A stretch of 64,000 nucleotides of DNA from Streptomyces lichenis (GCF_023218175.1 NZ_JALPTH010000016.1:1-64000); one strand, 5' to 3'. Counted from the first letter of the stretch, positions 41,018-49,721 are shown. The notes: generated by a model not told the origin, from the letters alone. Made by a program: numbers and translations.

Positions 41018-41290
41018 TCAGGAGGCTATTGCCTCGTCGGTGAGCGCCTCGTAATGATGGAACGCCACCAGACTGGCCTCGAACCTGGATCCCACACCCA
41101 ACTTGCGCACAATACTGGTGACATGAGCACGAACGGTCCGTTCGGCTATTCCGAGCCGACGGGCCAGCACCCGGTTCATCTCGCCTCTGGCCAGGCAGCG
41201 CAACACCTCGCGCTCCCGGCCGGTCAGACGTGCCAGCGTCGCCATGTCGACGGAAACGTCGAACGGCCGGTTCCCTGCACCCGTGGTCAT
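41018..41290 (-). CDS. Orphan LuxR-type DNA-binding protein
   Basis: The 90-residue protein is almost only a LuxR/FixJ-type helix-turn-helix: LARLTGREREVLRCLARGEM, then NRVLARRLGIAERTVRAHVTSIVRKLGV. It has no receiver, sensor or ligand domain. Single-domain proteins of this kind act as local regulators. AAGGGGGAA lies seven bases before the ATG. The nearest downstream gene is the small secreted protein, behind a 24-bp palindrome and a 27-bp direct repeat, so it is the likely target. Confidence 0.88.
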   Translation of the reverse strand: MTTGAGNRPFDVSVDMATLARLTGREREVLRCLARGEMNRVLARRLGIAERTVRAHVTSIVRKLGVGSRFEASLVAFHHYEALTDEAIAS

Positions 41291-41557
41291 GCGAAAATTC
41301 CCCCTTGACTATCTCGCCCCGTCGGTGCGGAAAAAAGGCACGACAAGGCAGGCCGGTCACACTTTCGGCAAGCGGTGGTCAGCCGCCGCGCAAGCGTTTC
41401 ACCCGGCCCGAATACTTACTCGCAGTTTAGTGTCGCGGGGCGAACGGAAACCAGCATGAGTGACCTGAAACACAGTCAGCAACCGTTGCCTCACCGAGAG
41501 AAACCGGCTTCACCTCGTCGACCGGCCTCGGCACCCCCGCCGGGCAGACGACGGGGG
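41291..41557. other. Intergenic region upstream of the LuxR-type gene
   Basis: The stretch is less G+C-rich than its surroundings near 41290-41460 and must hold the LuxR-type promoter on the minus strand. I see no gene and no clear dyad in it. Confidence 0.5.
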
Positions 41558-41589
41558 GGCCGGCGGGGAGCGGTCGCTCTCCGCCGGCC
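41558..41589 (-). terminator. Terminator of snapalysin gene
   Basis: GGCCGGCGGGGAGC and GCTCTCCGCCGGCC pair over 14 positions (one G-U) around a GGTC tetraloop, 13 bases beyond the stop codon. Confidence 0.85.
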
Positions 41590-41602
41590 CCTCGGTCGCG
41601 CG

Positions 41603-42184
41603 TCAGGGGGCGTCGACCAGGACGCGGCCGTCGGTGGGGGCGAGGGTGGCGGCGGCGCCCGCGTAGAGGGAGTCGACGCGGGCCTTCTCGGTGGCGTTGG
41701 GGGTGGCGTTCTTGCAGGTGGTGCCGGCGGACGAGCCGGACATCAGCTGGGTGCAGGGGCCGGGCTTGGTGTCCGGCAGGCCGAGGTTGTGGCCGATCTC
41801 GTGGGCGGCGATACGGGTCTTGTCGTGGCCCTGGGAGACCGCCTGGCTGCCGAGTTCGACGCGGGCGGAGCCGCCGGGGCGGACCGGGCCCAGGGTGGCC
41901 TGGGGCCAGCCGCTGGTGGCGACTATCTGGATCTCGGCGCGGGTGCCCGGGGCGGCCTCGACCAGCTTCACGTTCTTGACGGTGGCGTTCCAGTTCGCGA
42001 CGCCGGCCGCGATGGCCGACTCCCAGCCGACGGCGCGGCTGTCGTCGTAGCGGAGGGTGGTCACCGCGGCGGCGGCCTTGGCGGCGGCCGGCTCGGGCGC
42101 GGGTGCGGCGGTGGCGGCGGTCGCGGCGGCCAGGGTGATCACGGCGGCGGCGGTGGCCGACCTGAGCCAGATGGAGTGCGGCAT
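41603..42184 (-). CDS. snpA: Snapalysin (M7 secreted zinc metalloprotease)
   Basis: The 193-residue pre-protein has a signal peptide (SIWLRSATAAAVITLAAATA, then TAAPAPEP), a short propeptide and a mature domain starting near AVTTLRYDDSRAVGWESAI. The zinc motif H128-E129-I-G-H132-N-L-G-L-P-D138 is the Streptomyces snapalysin HExxHxxGxxD signature, followed by CTQLMSGSSAGTTC. It is a small extracellular milk-hydrolysing protease in well-studied relatives. AAGGGA sits five bases before the ATG. The LysR gene snpR that usually controls snpA is not adjacent here. Confidence 0.93.
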   Translation of the reverse strand: MPHSIWLRSATAAAVITLAAATAATAAPAPEPAAAKAAAAVTTLRYDDSRAVGWESAIAAGVANWNATVKNVKLVEAAPGTRAEIQIVATSGWPQATLGPVRPGGSARVELGSQAVSQGHDKTRIAAHEIGHNLGLPDTKPGPCTQLMSGSSAGTTCKNATPNATEKARVDSLYAGAAATLAPTDGRVLVDAP

Positions 42185-42394
42185 GGCTGTCCCTTCGGGG
42201 GTGGGGGGAAAGGGCCCCGGTGAGGTGCGGGGATGCGGAGGGGTGCGGTCCGGGTGGGGGCCGGACGCGGTCCTCCGGAGTGAGTCTGGGAGCGCGGGGG
42301 TGTGGTGACAAGGTGTCAGTGGGTGATAGGGCGCGGTTATCAGGGGTTGCGAGGGTGTGGTTTCGGCCAACGTACGACGTTGGAAAAATTGGCA

Positions 42395-42423
42395 TGGACC
42401 TGATGTTGGGACGGCGCTACGCT
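42395..42423 (+). promoter_or_regulatory. Probable promoter of the S1 protease gene
   Basis: TGGACC and TACGCT are spaced by 17 bases on the plus strand, about 80 bases before the start codon. The rest of the 316-bp gap toward snpA holds no gene. Confidence 0.45.
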
Positions 42424-42439
42424 CCACGGCGAGCGAGAT

Positions 42440-42453
42440 TGAGAGCGCTCTCA
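42440..42453. promoter_or_regulatory. LacI-family-type operator TGAGAGCGCTCTCA
   Basis: The 14-bp perfect palindrome is centred on GCGC and resembles the CebR cello-oligosaccharide operator TGGGAGCGCTCCCA. It lies just downstream of the predicted transcription start of the protease gene. Confidence 0.5.
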
Positions 42454-42500
42454 GACCTGTTCCGCCCCCACTGTCGCAGGAACGAGCGAAGGGTCTCCCC

Positions 42501-43709
42501 ATGAACAGCAGCAGTACGAGGACGTGCAGAACGACCGTGCCGGGACGACGGGTTCGGGCCGGGCTCGTGGTCGTCGCACTGGTCGGGGCGTATGCCACCG
42601 GCGCGACCGGGGCGGCCACCGCCGCGCCCGCCCCGGAGCGCGGCACCGCCATAGCTCGGGTCGCCGAGCCCTTGTCGGAGGGGCTGGTCGCGGCCATGCG
42701 GCGGGACCTCGGGCTGACCGAGGCGCAGGCGGTGGCGCGACTGGCCGCCGAGGCCGAGGCGACCGCCGTGGAGGGCCGGGCGAAGCGCGCGGCGGGAGCC
42801 GCGTACGGCGGGTCCTGGTTCGACGCGGGCAGCGGGCGGCTGACGGTGGCGATAGCCGAGGGAGAGGGCGGGAAGGCCGCGGCGTCGGTACGGGGGGCGG
42901 GGGCGGAGGTGAGGTTGGTCCGCCACAGCGAGCGGCGGCTGAACGGGGTCAAGGCCGCGCTGGATCGGCTGGACGCGCCCTCGGGGGTGGGCAGTTGGCA
43001 TGTGGACCCCGAGGCGAACAAGGTCGTGGTCAGCGTGGTCGCGGGTGAGCGGGCTGACAACGATGTCCGGGCGTTCCTGGGGAAGGCGGCCGCGGCCGGA
43101 CCGGTGGAGGTACGGGAGGTCGCCGAGGCGCCGCGGACCTTCGCCGCGGGCACGGTCGGCGGCGACCCGTACTACACCGGCAACGTCCGCTGCTCCATCG
43201 GCTTCTCGGTGCACGGCGGCTTCGTCACGGCCGGCCACTGCGGGCGGGCCGGGCAGCAGGTGCGCGGCTGGGACAACAGCTACATCGGCGACTTCCAGGG
43301 CTCCTCGTTCCCCGGCGACGACTACGCCTGGGTGAACGTGGGCAGCGGCTGGTGGACCGTACCGGTGGTGCTGGGCTGGGGCACCGTCCCTGACCAGCTG
43401 GTCCGCGGCTCCAACGAGGCGCCGGTCGGAGCGTCCGTCTGCCGCTCCGGCTCCACCACCCGATGGCACTGCGGCCGGGTCCTCGCCAAGAACGAGACGG
43501 TCAACTACAGCCAGGGCGCGGTGCACCAGATGACCAAGACCAGCGTCTGCGCCCAGGGCGGGGACTCCGGCGGCTCGTTCATCAGCGGTGACCAGGCCCA
43601 GGGCGTCACCTCCGGCGGCTGGGGCAACTGCTCCAGCGGCGGCGAGACCTGGTACCAGCCGGTCAACGAGATCCTGAACCGCTACGGGCTGAGGCTGCAC
43701 ACCGCCTGA
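42501..43709 (+). CDS. Secreted S1 serine protease (streptogrisin/alpha-lytic type)
   Basis: The 402-residue pre-pro-protein has a signal peptide (residues about 20-42), a long pro-region of alpha-lytic type (LVAAMRRDLGLTEAQAVARL, VDPEANKVVVSVV) and a mature chymotrypsin-like domain from about residue 215. The catalytic residues are H246 in VTAGHCG, D274 in GDDYAWV and S356 in GGDSGGSFI, with paired cysteines typical of streptogrisins. No chitin-binding tail is present. GAAGGG precedes the ATG. The 3' end is 13 bases from the convergent membrane-protein gene. Confidence 0.93.
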   Translation: MNSSSTRTCRTTVPGRRVRAGLVVVALVGAYATGATGAATAAPAPERGTAIARVAEPLSEGLVAAMRRDLGLTEAQAVARLAAEAEATAVEGRAKRAAGAAYGGSWFDAGSGRLTVAIAEGEGGKAAASVRGAGAEVRLVRHSERRLNGVKAALDRLDAPSGVGSWHVDPEANKVVVSVVAGERADNDVRAFLGKAAAAGPVEVREVAEAPRTFAAGTVGGDPYYTGNVRCSIGFSVHGGFVTAGHCGRAGQQVRGWDNSYIGDFQGSSFPGDDYAWVNVGSGWWTVPVVLGWGTVPDQLVRGSNEAPVGASVCRSGSTTRWHCGRVLAKNETVNYSQGAVHQMTKTSVCAQGGDSGGSFISGDQAQGVTSGGWGNCSSGGETWYQPVNEILNRYGLRLHTA

Positions 43710-43722
43710 GGCGCGGTACCGG

Positions 43723-45813
43723 CTAGCGGAACTCCTCCGGGCAGGGCGTACCGCGGGGGAAGATCTTGTACGGGGCGCCGAGCCGGTAGGTACCGGCCGC
43801 CGGGGCGATGAGTTCGGTCCACTCGTCGCCCTCGGCGTCCTCCTCGGCCTTCAGCAGGCAGCCGTGCGGGTTGGTGAAATCCCGGTCCTCGTCGTCCGCG
43901 CGCTCCTTGGACTCCTCGGTCTCCTGCGGCGGTTCGACCTTCTGGCCGCTCGCGTCGAGGAGGGAGAGCCAGGGCGAGTACGGCACCCGGATCAGCATCC
44001 GCCCGGCCTTGCGGACCGTGACCGTCATCTCGCCCGCCCCGGCCCGCTGGACCGTCGCCGGGGGGTCGGCCAGCGGGGTCGGGTCCGCGACCGCGAACAG
44101 CTGCCAGTTGTCGTCCGACCACACCGGGCGCAGATACGGCTGGCCCTCGGCGACCAGCTCGGCCTCCTGCTCGGCCCCGGTGTCCGGGTCGCCCTTGGGC
44201 AGCACCACGTAGTGCACGGCCCAGCGGTGCAGCCAGTCCCGGTAGGTGACGGCGTTGAGCGTGTCGTCGTAGAAGACCGGGTTGCGCTCCATGTCGGCCT
44301 GGCGGTTCCAGCCGCGGGCCAGGTTGATGTACGGGGCGAGGGCGGAGGCCTCGCGGTGGCTGCGGGCCGGTACGACCTCCACCCGGGCCCGCTCGGCGCG
44401 CAGCCCCTGGAGCTGGTTGATCAGCGGCGCCGCCTCCCGCGCCCAGGAGGCGTCCGGGGCGGTGCGCACCACGTCGTCCACGCTCTTGAAGCCGATCCAG
44501 CCGTTGAGCGCCACGAACGCCAGCACCAGCGCGTACCACTTGCGGCTGCGCGGCACCGCGTACGGGAGCGCCGCCAGCAGCAGCACCCCGGCGAACAGCA
44601 TCGGCAGCCGGGAGACGTTGGAGCCGACCTGCGAGTCCACCAGCCAGGTCAGCAGGGTGCCCGCCGCGTACACCGCGGCGCCGGTGCGCACAGTGCGCCA
44701 GTCCCGCGGCACGAGCACGAGGACGACGAGGCCGAAGGCGAAGGGCAGCAGGGTGGAGGCGAAGGACATCGGCTGCGTCCCGGAGAACGGGAACAGCCAC
44801 GCGGACAGGGCCACCACGGCGACGGGCGCGAGCCCCAGCGCGTACGCCCCGGGGCGGCGCCGGTTGAGGAAGAGCGCGGCCGCCGCGACCCCCAGGAAGA
44901 GCCCGGCCACCGGGCTCGCGGCGGTGGCCAGCCCGGCCAGCGGGGCCGCCACGGCCGCCTTGGCCCAGCGCCTGTAGCGCCAGCGGTACGGCCAGCAGAA
45001 GACCGCCGCCACGGCGCCCAGCGCGAACATCATGCCCAGGCCGAAGGTGACCCGGCCGGACAGCGCGTTGCAGAGGAAGGCGAACACCCCGGCCAGCGCG
45101 CACGCCAGCGGATTGCGCACCGCCCGCACCCGGACCAGGATCAGCGCGGTCAGCGCCGCCGAGGCGGTGCCGACGATCATCATGGTGGCCCGCACCCCGA
45201 GCAGGGACATCAGATACGGGGAGACCACGCTGTACGAGACGGGGTGCATCCCGCCGTACCAGGCCAGGTTGTACGCGGAGTCGGGATGGCGCCCGACGAA
45301 CTCGGCCCAGGCGTCCTGCGCCGCGAGGTCGCCGCCGCTGTTGGCGAAGACCAGGAACCAGAGGACGTGGGTGAGCGCCGCGAGCGCGGTGGCCGCGGTG
45401 ACGGGGTGCCGGAGCCAGTGCCGGGCGCCACGGGGCCGGGGCGGGGCCTCGGAAGGGGCGGCGGAGGTGGGTGCGGGGGCGGTGCGGAGGTCGGCACCGG
45501 TGCGGGGGTCGGGGGCGGTAGGGGGGTCGGCACTGGTGCCGGTGCCGGTGCCGGGCTCGGCTGCGGTTCCGGGCTGGGGCTCGGATACGGTCCCGGGCTG
45601 GGGCTCGGCTGCGGTCCCGGGCTGGGGCTCGGATACGGTTCCGGGCTCGGCTGGGGGCTCGGCACCGGGCTCGGGGGTGGTACGGGGTGGGGGCGGGGTG
45701 TCGGCGGGGTGCGGCAGCCGCGTGCCGGGCACCCGGACGCGGGGGCGGGCGGCCGCGGTGTCCGCCGCCGCGCCGGGAGGGCGGCGAGTCGGCTCAGGCT
45801 CAGTGGTGGTCAC
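43723..45813 (-). CDS. Large polytopic membrane protein (glycosyltransferase-C- or MFS-like)
   Basis: The 696-residue protein has a cytoplasmic Pro/Glu/Thr-rich region (1-135) with EPQPGTAA/EPQPGTVS repeats. About eleven helices follow (residues 140-420), then a soluble extracytoplasmic domain of about 270 residues. After the first helix comes NSGGDLAAQDAWAEFVGRHP and then YNLAWYGGMHPVSYSV, an acidic loop plus His pattern that recalls GT-C sugar transferases. Databases often call such proteins MFS transporters, but the long extracytoplasmic C-terminus argues against this. The function is unknown. The GTG start has GAGGG ten bases upstream. Confidence 0.75.
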   Translation of the reverse strand: MTTTEPEPTRRPPGAAADTAAARPRVRVPGTRLPHPADTPPPPRTTPEPGAEPPAEPGTVSEPQPGTAAEPQPGTVSEPQPGTAAEPGTGTGTSADPPTAPDPRTGADLRTAPAPTSAAPSEAPPRPRGARHWLRHPVTAATALAALTHVLWFLVFANSGGDLAAQDAWAEFVGRHPDSAYNLAWYGGMHPVSYSVVSPYLMSLLGVRATMMIVGTASAALTALILVRVRAVRNPLACALAGVFAFLCNALSGRVTFGLGMMFALGAVAAVFCWPYRWRYRRWAKAAVAAPLAGLATAASPVAGLFLGVAAAALFLNRRRPGAYALGLAPVAVVALSAWLFPFSGTQPMSFASTLLPFAFGLVVLVLVPRDWRTVRTGAAVYAAGTLLTWLVDSQVGSNVSRLPMLFAGVLLLAALPYAVPRSRKWYALVLAFVALNGWIGFKSVDDVVRTAPDASWAREAAPLINQLQGLRAERARVEVVPARSHREASALAPYINLARGWNRQADMERNPVFYDDTLNAVTYRDWLHRWAVHYVVLPKGDPDTGAEQEAELVAEGQPYLRPVWSDDNWQLFAVADPTPLADPPATVQRAGAGEMTVTVRKAGRMLIRVPYSPWLSLLDASGQKVEPPQETEESKERADDEDRDFTNPHGCLLKAEEDAEGDEWTELIAPAAGTYRLGAPYKIFPRGTPCPEEFR
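45554..45649 (-). repeat. Four 24-bp repeats coding EPQPGT(AA/VS)
   Basis: Four contiguous 24-bp units alternate between two forms, so the true higher-order period is 48 bp. They encode EPQPGTAA and EPQPGTVS in the N-terminal tail of the membrane protein. Confidence 0.85.
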
Positions 45814-46049
45814 TGCGGCTCGGCCCTCAGCTCTCTGCGTTCTCCGCTCTCGCGGCTGTCGTGGCGGCGGTCACGGCCGCTGTGCCGGCTTCCTGGCTGT
45901 GCTCCGCTCACGCGGGCCGGAACCGGGCCCCTGGGGTGCGGGGTGCTCCGGGCCGGGCCGTCGCGACGCCCGGCAGCCGCCTCGTACCGCGGAAGACGCC
46001 TCCGCGGCACCCCTCGGTTGAGAGGCGCCGCGCCGGTGATCGGACGCTA
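45814..46049. other. Intergenic region upstream of the membrane-protein gene
   Basis: No gene is supported here. The stretch must contain the minus-strand promoter of the membrane protein, but no convincing -10/-35 pair is visible. Confidence 0.5.
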
Positions 46050-46085
46050 ACACGCGGGTGCCCCGACGCTCCGGGGCACCCGCGT
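46050..46085 (-). terminator. Terminator of the D,D-carboxypeptidase gene
   Basis: CACGCGGGTGCCCC and its exact reverse complement form a 14-bp stem around eight bases, about 70 bases after the stop codon. Confidence 0.85.
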
Positions 46086-46152
46086 GGATCAGCCAAGGAC
46101 GGCCGGGACCGGTGGGGTGGACGGCCGAGGCCTATCCGAACCGGCCCGGTCG

Positions 46153-48753
46153 TCAGCCGATACGGGTCAGCTTGGCGCCGAAGCCCGGTTCCGCCAGCTC
46201 GCCCTGGACCGCGACCGGCACCTTCACCTGGCTCGCGCCCTCGCCGACGGTGAGCGAGCCGACCGGCGTACCCGGAGCCGCGGTGTGCGGGATCGGGCGG
46301 CCGCCGTCGGACAGCTCCAGCTTCACGGTCAGCCCGGACCAGCCGACGACCGCGACGTCCTTGGTCGCGACCACCGGTGTCGTACCGCCCAGGCCGTCGT
46401 CGACCCGGCCCACCACATCGCCCTTCTTCACCACGGTCCGGCTCTGCAGCAGGTCCTGGGTGGCGATCATGGCGTCCTTGCTGGCCGCGACCGCGGTGCC
46501 CAGGATCGGCGTCTTGTACTGCGCCAGCACCGCGCCGACGATCAGCTGATCGGTCTCGCCGACCTTCTTGTGCGCGGCGAAGAGCAGGTTGCCGCCGGCC
46601 TTGGTGGTGGAGCCGGTCTTGATGCCGAGCGCGCCGTCGAACGGGACGAGCTCGTTCCAGTTGCGCCACTTCTTGCCGGAGGGGTCCGTCCACTCGGGCA
46701 GCACCGTGATCTTCATCAGCGCCGGGATCTCGACCAACTGCTCACCCAGCTTGACCTGGTCCTGCGCCGTGCTGACGGTGGAGGCGGTCAGCCCGGAGGG
46801 GTCGGTGTACGTCGTCTTGGTCATGCCCAGTTCCTTGGCGGCGGCGTTCATCTTCTTGACGAACGCCTCCTCCGAACCGGCGTCCCAGCGGGCCAGCAGC
46901 CGGGCGACGTTGTTGGCGGAGGGGATCATGATCGCCGCGATGGCGTCATGCAGCGAGATCTTGTCGCCCTCCTTGAGGGTGTTCACCGTCGACTCGCCCT
47001 GCGCGTCGTAGCCGCCCTCCTTCTCCGCCAGCGCGTCCACCTCGATCATCGGGCCCTTGGTGCCCTTCTTGATCGGGTGGTCACGCAGGACGACGTAGGC
47101 CGTCATCGCCTTGGTGACGGAGGCGATCGGCACCGGCTTCTGCTCGCCGAACGAGTCGACGGTGCCGAGGCCGGTCGCGGACATATAGCCCTGGCCCTCG
47201 CCCGGCCACGGCAGCTTCGGCTTCCCGCCGTCGAAGGTGAACGTGGGCTTGGCCGTCAGCTCCAGCGTGGGCGCGGGCAGCGGGCGTACGGCCTGCACCA
47301 CGGCGAAGACCACGGCGAGCAGCAGGACCAGCGGGGTCCAGATCTTGACCCGCCGTACCGCGGTGCGGACCGGGGTCTCCGGCGGCGGCGGGGTGTTGGT
47401 GAGCTCCGCGAGCAGGTCCAGCGGCGGACGTGGCGGCAGGGGCTGCTGCCGGGTCTGCTCCGGCCCGAGCGAGGCGGGCAGCGCCGCGGTCTCCTCGGCG
47501 GGCTTCCGCTCGGCTGGCTTCGGCTCGGCGGGCTTCGGCTCGGCGGGCTTGGAGGTGGGCGGCTTGGTGGCGGTGCTGTCGGCCTCGGGCTTGCGCTCGG
47601 CGGATTTGGCCTCGGCCGACCCGGGCTTGGCGGCGGGCGCGGACTTGGCGGCGGGCGCGGCGGCCGGGCCGGTCGCGCGGTCGGCCGTCCGCCCGGCGGG
47701 GCGTACGTCGTCCGTGCGCAGCGGTACGAACGTGCTGGTCCGCTCGGCCGCCGACTCGGGCGCGGGGCGGGATGCCGCACGGTCGCCCCGGGTGGAGTCG
47801 CCGCCGCCCTGCTTGCGTGCCGCTCCGGCGCCCGCGCCGACGGTCTTCAGCATCGTGGTCGGCTGGTCGACGGGGGGCGCGGTGCGCTGGACGGCCCGGA
47901 AGACGGTGGTGGGCTGGTCCACGGACTTCCCGCCACCGGAGTCGCCCTCGTCACCGGAATCGCCATCGGCATCGGCGTCGGATGCCGTGCCACCCTTCGG
48001 GGCGCCGTCCGCAACCGGGGAGTCGTCCGAGGCCGGGGCGTCCGACGGAGACCCGTCCGAGACGGAGGCCTCCGGCTCGGTCTCCTTCGCCTCGGGCCCG
48101 GCGGGCGACTCGGCCCCGGCGGGCTCGTCACCGTCGCCGTCGCCATCCGCCGCAGTGTCGTTTCCGCGCGGTGCGGCCGGCTCAACCGCATCCTTGGCGG
48201 GCTCAGCATCGTCCGGCTTCCCGGCATCGGGCTTCACGTCGTCCGGCTTCCCGGCGTCCGACCGCTCCCCCGCCCCCGCCCCCGCCCCGGCCCCGGCCCC
48301 GGCCTCCGGCTCGTCGTCCCCGGCCGCTGGCTTCCCAGCCCCAGTCACCGGCTCGTCGTCCCCGGCCGCCGGCTTCCCGTCCCCCGCCGCCGGCTCGTCG
48401 TCGCCGCGGCCGACCCAGGCCGCCACGGCGGCGCGCAGCCGCTCATCGCCCGCCCCGCCCGCCCCGCCGGGCTTCCCGGAAGCGTCTGAGGTGCCCGACC
48501 CGGCAGGTGTCTCCCCCTCGCGGGAACCCTCGGCGCCGTCCGCGGCGTCTTCCTCGGCGGACGCGGTCTCCGCTACGGGTTCCGCGTCCGGCGAAGGTTC
48601 AGACGTCCGCTGGGAGGTGGTGTCCGGCGCCCGGAAGATCGCCGTCGGCTGATCGATCCCGGCACCCTCGCTCGTGTCGGCGCTCCGGTTCCCCGGCGCC
48701 GTCTCCCCCGGCGACTTCCGCTGCTCCGACCTGTCGGGGGACTCGCCCGCCAC
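46153..48753 (-). CDS. D-alanyl-D-alanine carboxypeptidase with long cytoplasmic extension
   Basis: The 866-residue protein has an S11/PBP5-type catalytic domain outside the cell: S545-V-T-K548 in IASVTKAM, S612-A-N in PSANNVARLL and K712-T-G in LGIKTGSTTKAGG. It trims D-Ala from peptidoglycan stem peptides. One membrane helix lies at about 466-487. Everything before it is a disordered acidic/Pro/Ala region with three related motifs: DQPTAIFRA, DQPTTVFRA and DQPTTMLKT. The GTG start was chosen because AAGGAGG lies four bases upstream; an ATG 29 codons earlier has no good site. The extension looks like a Ser/Thr-kinase target or scaffold (inference). Confidence 0.9.
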   Translation of the reverse strand: MAGESPDRSEQRKSPGETAPGNRSADTSEGAGIDQPTAIFRAPDTTSQRTSEPSPDAEPVAETASAEEDAADGAEGSREGETPAGSGTSDASGKPGGAGGAGDERLRAAVAAWVGRGDDEPAAGDGKPAAGDDEPVTGAGKPAAGDDEPEAGAGAGAGAGAGERSDAGKPDDVKPDAGKPDDAEPAKDAVEPAAPRGNDTAADGDGDGDEPAGAESPAGPEAKETEPEASVSDGSPSDAPASDDSPVADGAPKGGTASDADADGDSGDEGDSGGGKSVDQPTTVFRAVQRTAPPVDQPTTMLKTVGAGAGAARKQGGGDSTRGDRAASRPAPESAAERTSTFVPLRTDDVRPAGRTADRATGPAAAPAAKSAPAAKPGSAEAKSAERKPEADSTATKPPTSKPAEPKPAEPKPAERKPAEETAALPASLGPEQTRQQPLPPRPPLDLLAELTNTPPPPETPVRTAVRRVKIWTPLVLLLAVVFAVVQAVRPLPAPTLELTAKPTFTFDGGKPKLPWPGEGQGYMSATGLGTVDSFGEQKPVPIASVTKAMTAYVVLRDHPIKKGTKGPMIEVDALAEKEGGYDAQGESTVNTLKEGDKISLHDAIAAIMIPSANNVARLLARWDAGSEEAFVKKMNAAAKELGMTKTTYTDPSGLTASTVSTAQDQVKLGEQLVEIPALMKITVLPEWTDPSGKKWRNWNELVPFDGALGIKTGSTTKAGGNLLFAAHKKVGETDQLIVGAVLAQYKTPILGTAVAASKDAMIATQDLLQSRTVVKKGDVVGRVDDGLGGTTPVVATKDVAVVGWSGLTVKLELSDGGRPIPHTAAPGTPVGSLTVGEGASQVKVPVAVQGELAEPGFGAKLTRIG

Positions 48754-48881
48754 CGTGCCTCCTTCGTTCAAAGCGTTGTCCGAACCATGTACCAGTGTCC
48801 TGTGTGACCGCCCGGCTCCCTCGCTAGACGAGAACGACATACCTACTGGTTCCCGTACAAAGCACCCGGGTGCTCTCGACA

Positions 48882-48915
48882 GATGAATGTGAGAGGGGTC
48901 ACCCTGTCATTCATC
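48882..48915. promoter_or_regulatory. Nested inverted repeat upstream of the GPP34 gene
   Basis: GATGAATG and CATTCATC form outer arms, and GTGA and TCAC lie inside them six bases apart. The element ends about 17 bases before the GPP34 start, in the gap shared with the divergent carboxypeptidase gene. It could be an operator. Confidence 0.45.
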
Positions 48916-48932
48916 CACGCGGGGAGGCATGG

Positions 48933-49661
48933 ATGGGCAGGAGCCGCAGAACACTTCCGGAGGAGCTTCTGCTGCTCGCTCTGGACCCGGCCACGGGTAC
49001 CACAGCGCAGCCGCAGTCGCTCGACCTCGGCCTGGCCGGAGCGCAGCTAGTGGAGCTCGCTCTGGCAGGACGGATAGCCCCGGACGGGGATCGTATCGCC
49101 GTGGTGATGCCACGGCCGACCGGAGATCCGACACTGGACTCCGCGCTGGAACTGCTGCGCAGACGCGGCAGTCCGGTGCGGGCGGTCCACTGGATCGGCG
49201 GGCCCCGGCTGGGGTTGCGCCAGACGTATCTCTCGCATCTGGAACGGTGCGGCATGGTGCATGCCGTCGAGGGCCAGATGTGCGGGGTGCTGCCGACGAC
49301 GCGCTACCAGGCGACGGAGACGGCGATCAGCCGGGAGATCAGGGCCCGGCTGGACAGCGCGATCCGCACCGGCGTACCGCCGGACCCGCGGACCGCGGCG
49401 CTCGCCGCGCTGGCCCACGCGGTCGGTCTCGGCAAGCACCTCTACCCCGGGAACGAGGGGCGCTCCTCGCGCTCGCGGCTCCGGGACCTGATCCGGCACG
49501 ACCCGATGGGCGGGCTGGTGGCGCACGCCGTGATGGACGTGCAGAACGGCGTGGCCGCGCAGCCCCGCCGGGGCCCCGGCGGCGGACGTCCGGCGGGCGC
49601 GGTGCCGGCGCAGCCACGGCAGCACGGCAGCGGCTCGATGGCGCGCGCCGTGGCGCACTGA
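48933..49661 (+). CDS. GPP34/GOLPH3 family phosphoprotein
   Basis: The 242-residue protein matches the GOLPH3/VPS74 fold: LPEELLLLALDPATGTTA, AQLVELALAGRIAPDGD, RYQATETAISREIRARLDSA and PDPRTAALAALAHAVGLGKH. In eukaryotes the family binds phosphoinositide and Golgi glycosyltransferases. The actinobacterial members have no defined role, although membrane-lipid binding is likely. GGGGAGG lies five bases before the ATG. It is divergent from the D,D-carboxypeptidase. Confidence 0.88.
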   Translation: MGRSRRTLPEELLLLALDPATGTTAQPQSLDLGLAGAQLVELALAGRIAPDGDRIAVVMPRPTGDPTLDSALELLRRRGSPVRAVHWIGGPRLGLRQTYLSHLERCGMVHAVEGQMCGVLPTTRYQATETAISREIRARLDSAIRTGVPPDPRTAALAALAHAVGLGKHLYPGNEGRSSRSRLRDLIRHDPMGGLVAHAVMDVQNGVAAQPRRGPGGGRPAGAVPAQPRQHGSGSMARAVAH

Positions 49662-49721
49662 CGGCGGGCGGGCCCCGCGCGGACCGTTCCGCGACCACCC
49701 GCGCGCCGGCGTGCACCACCG

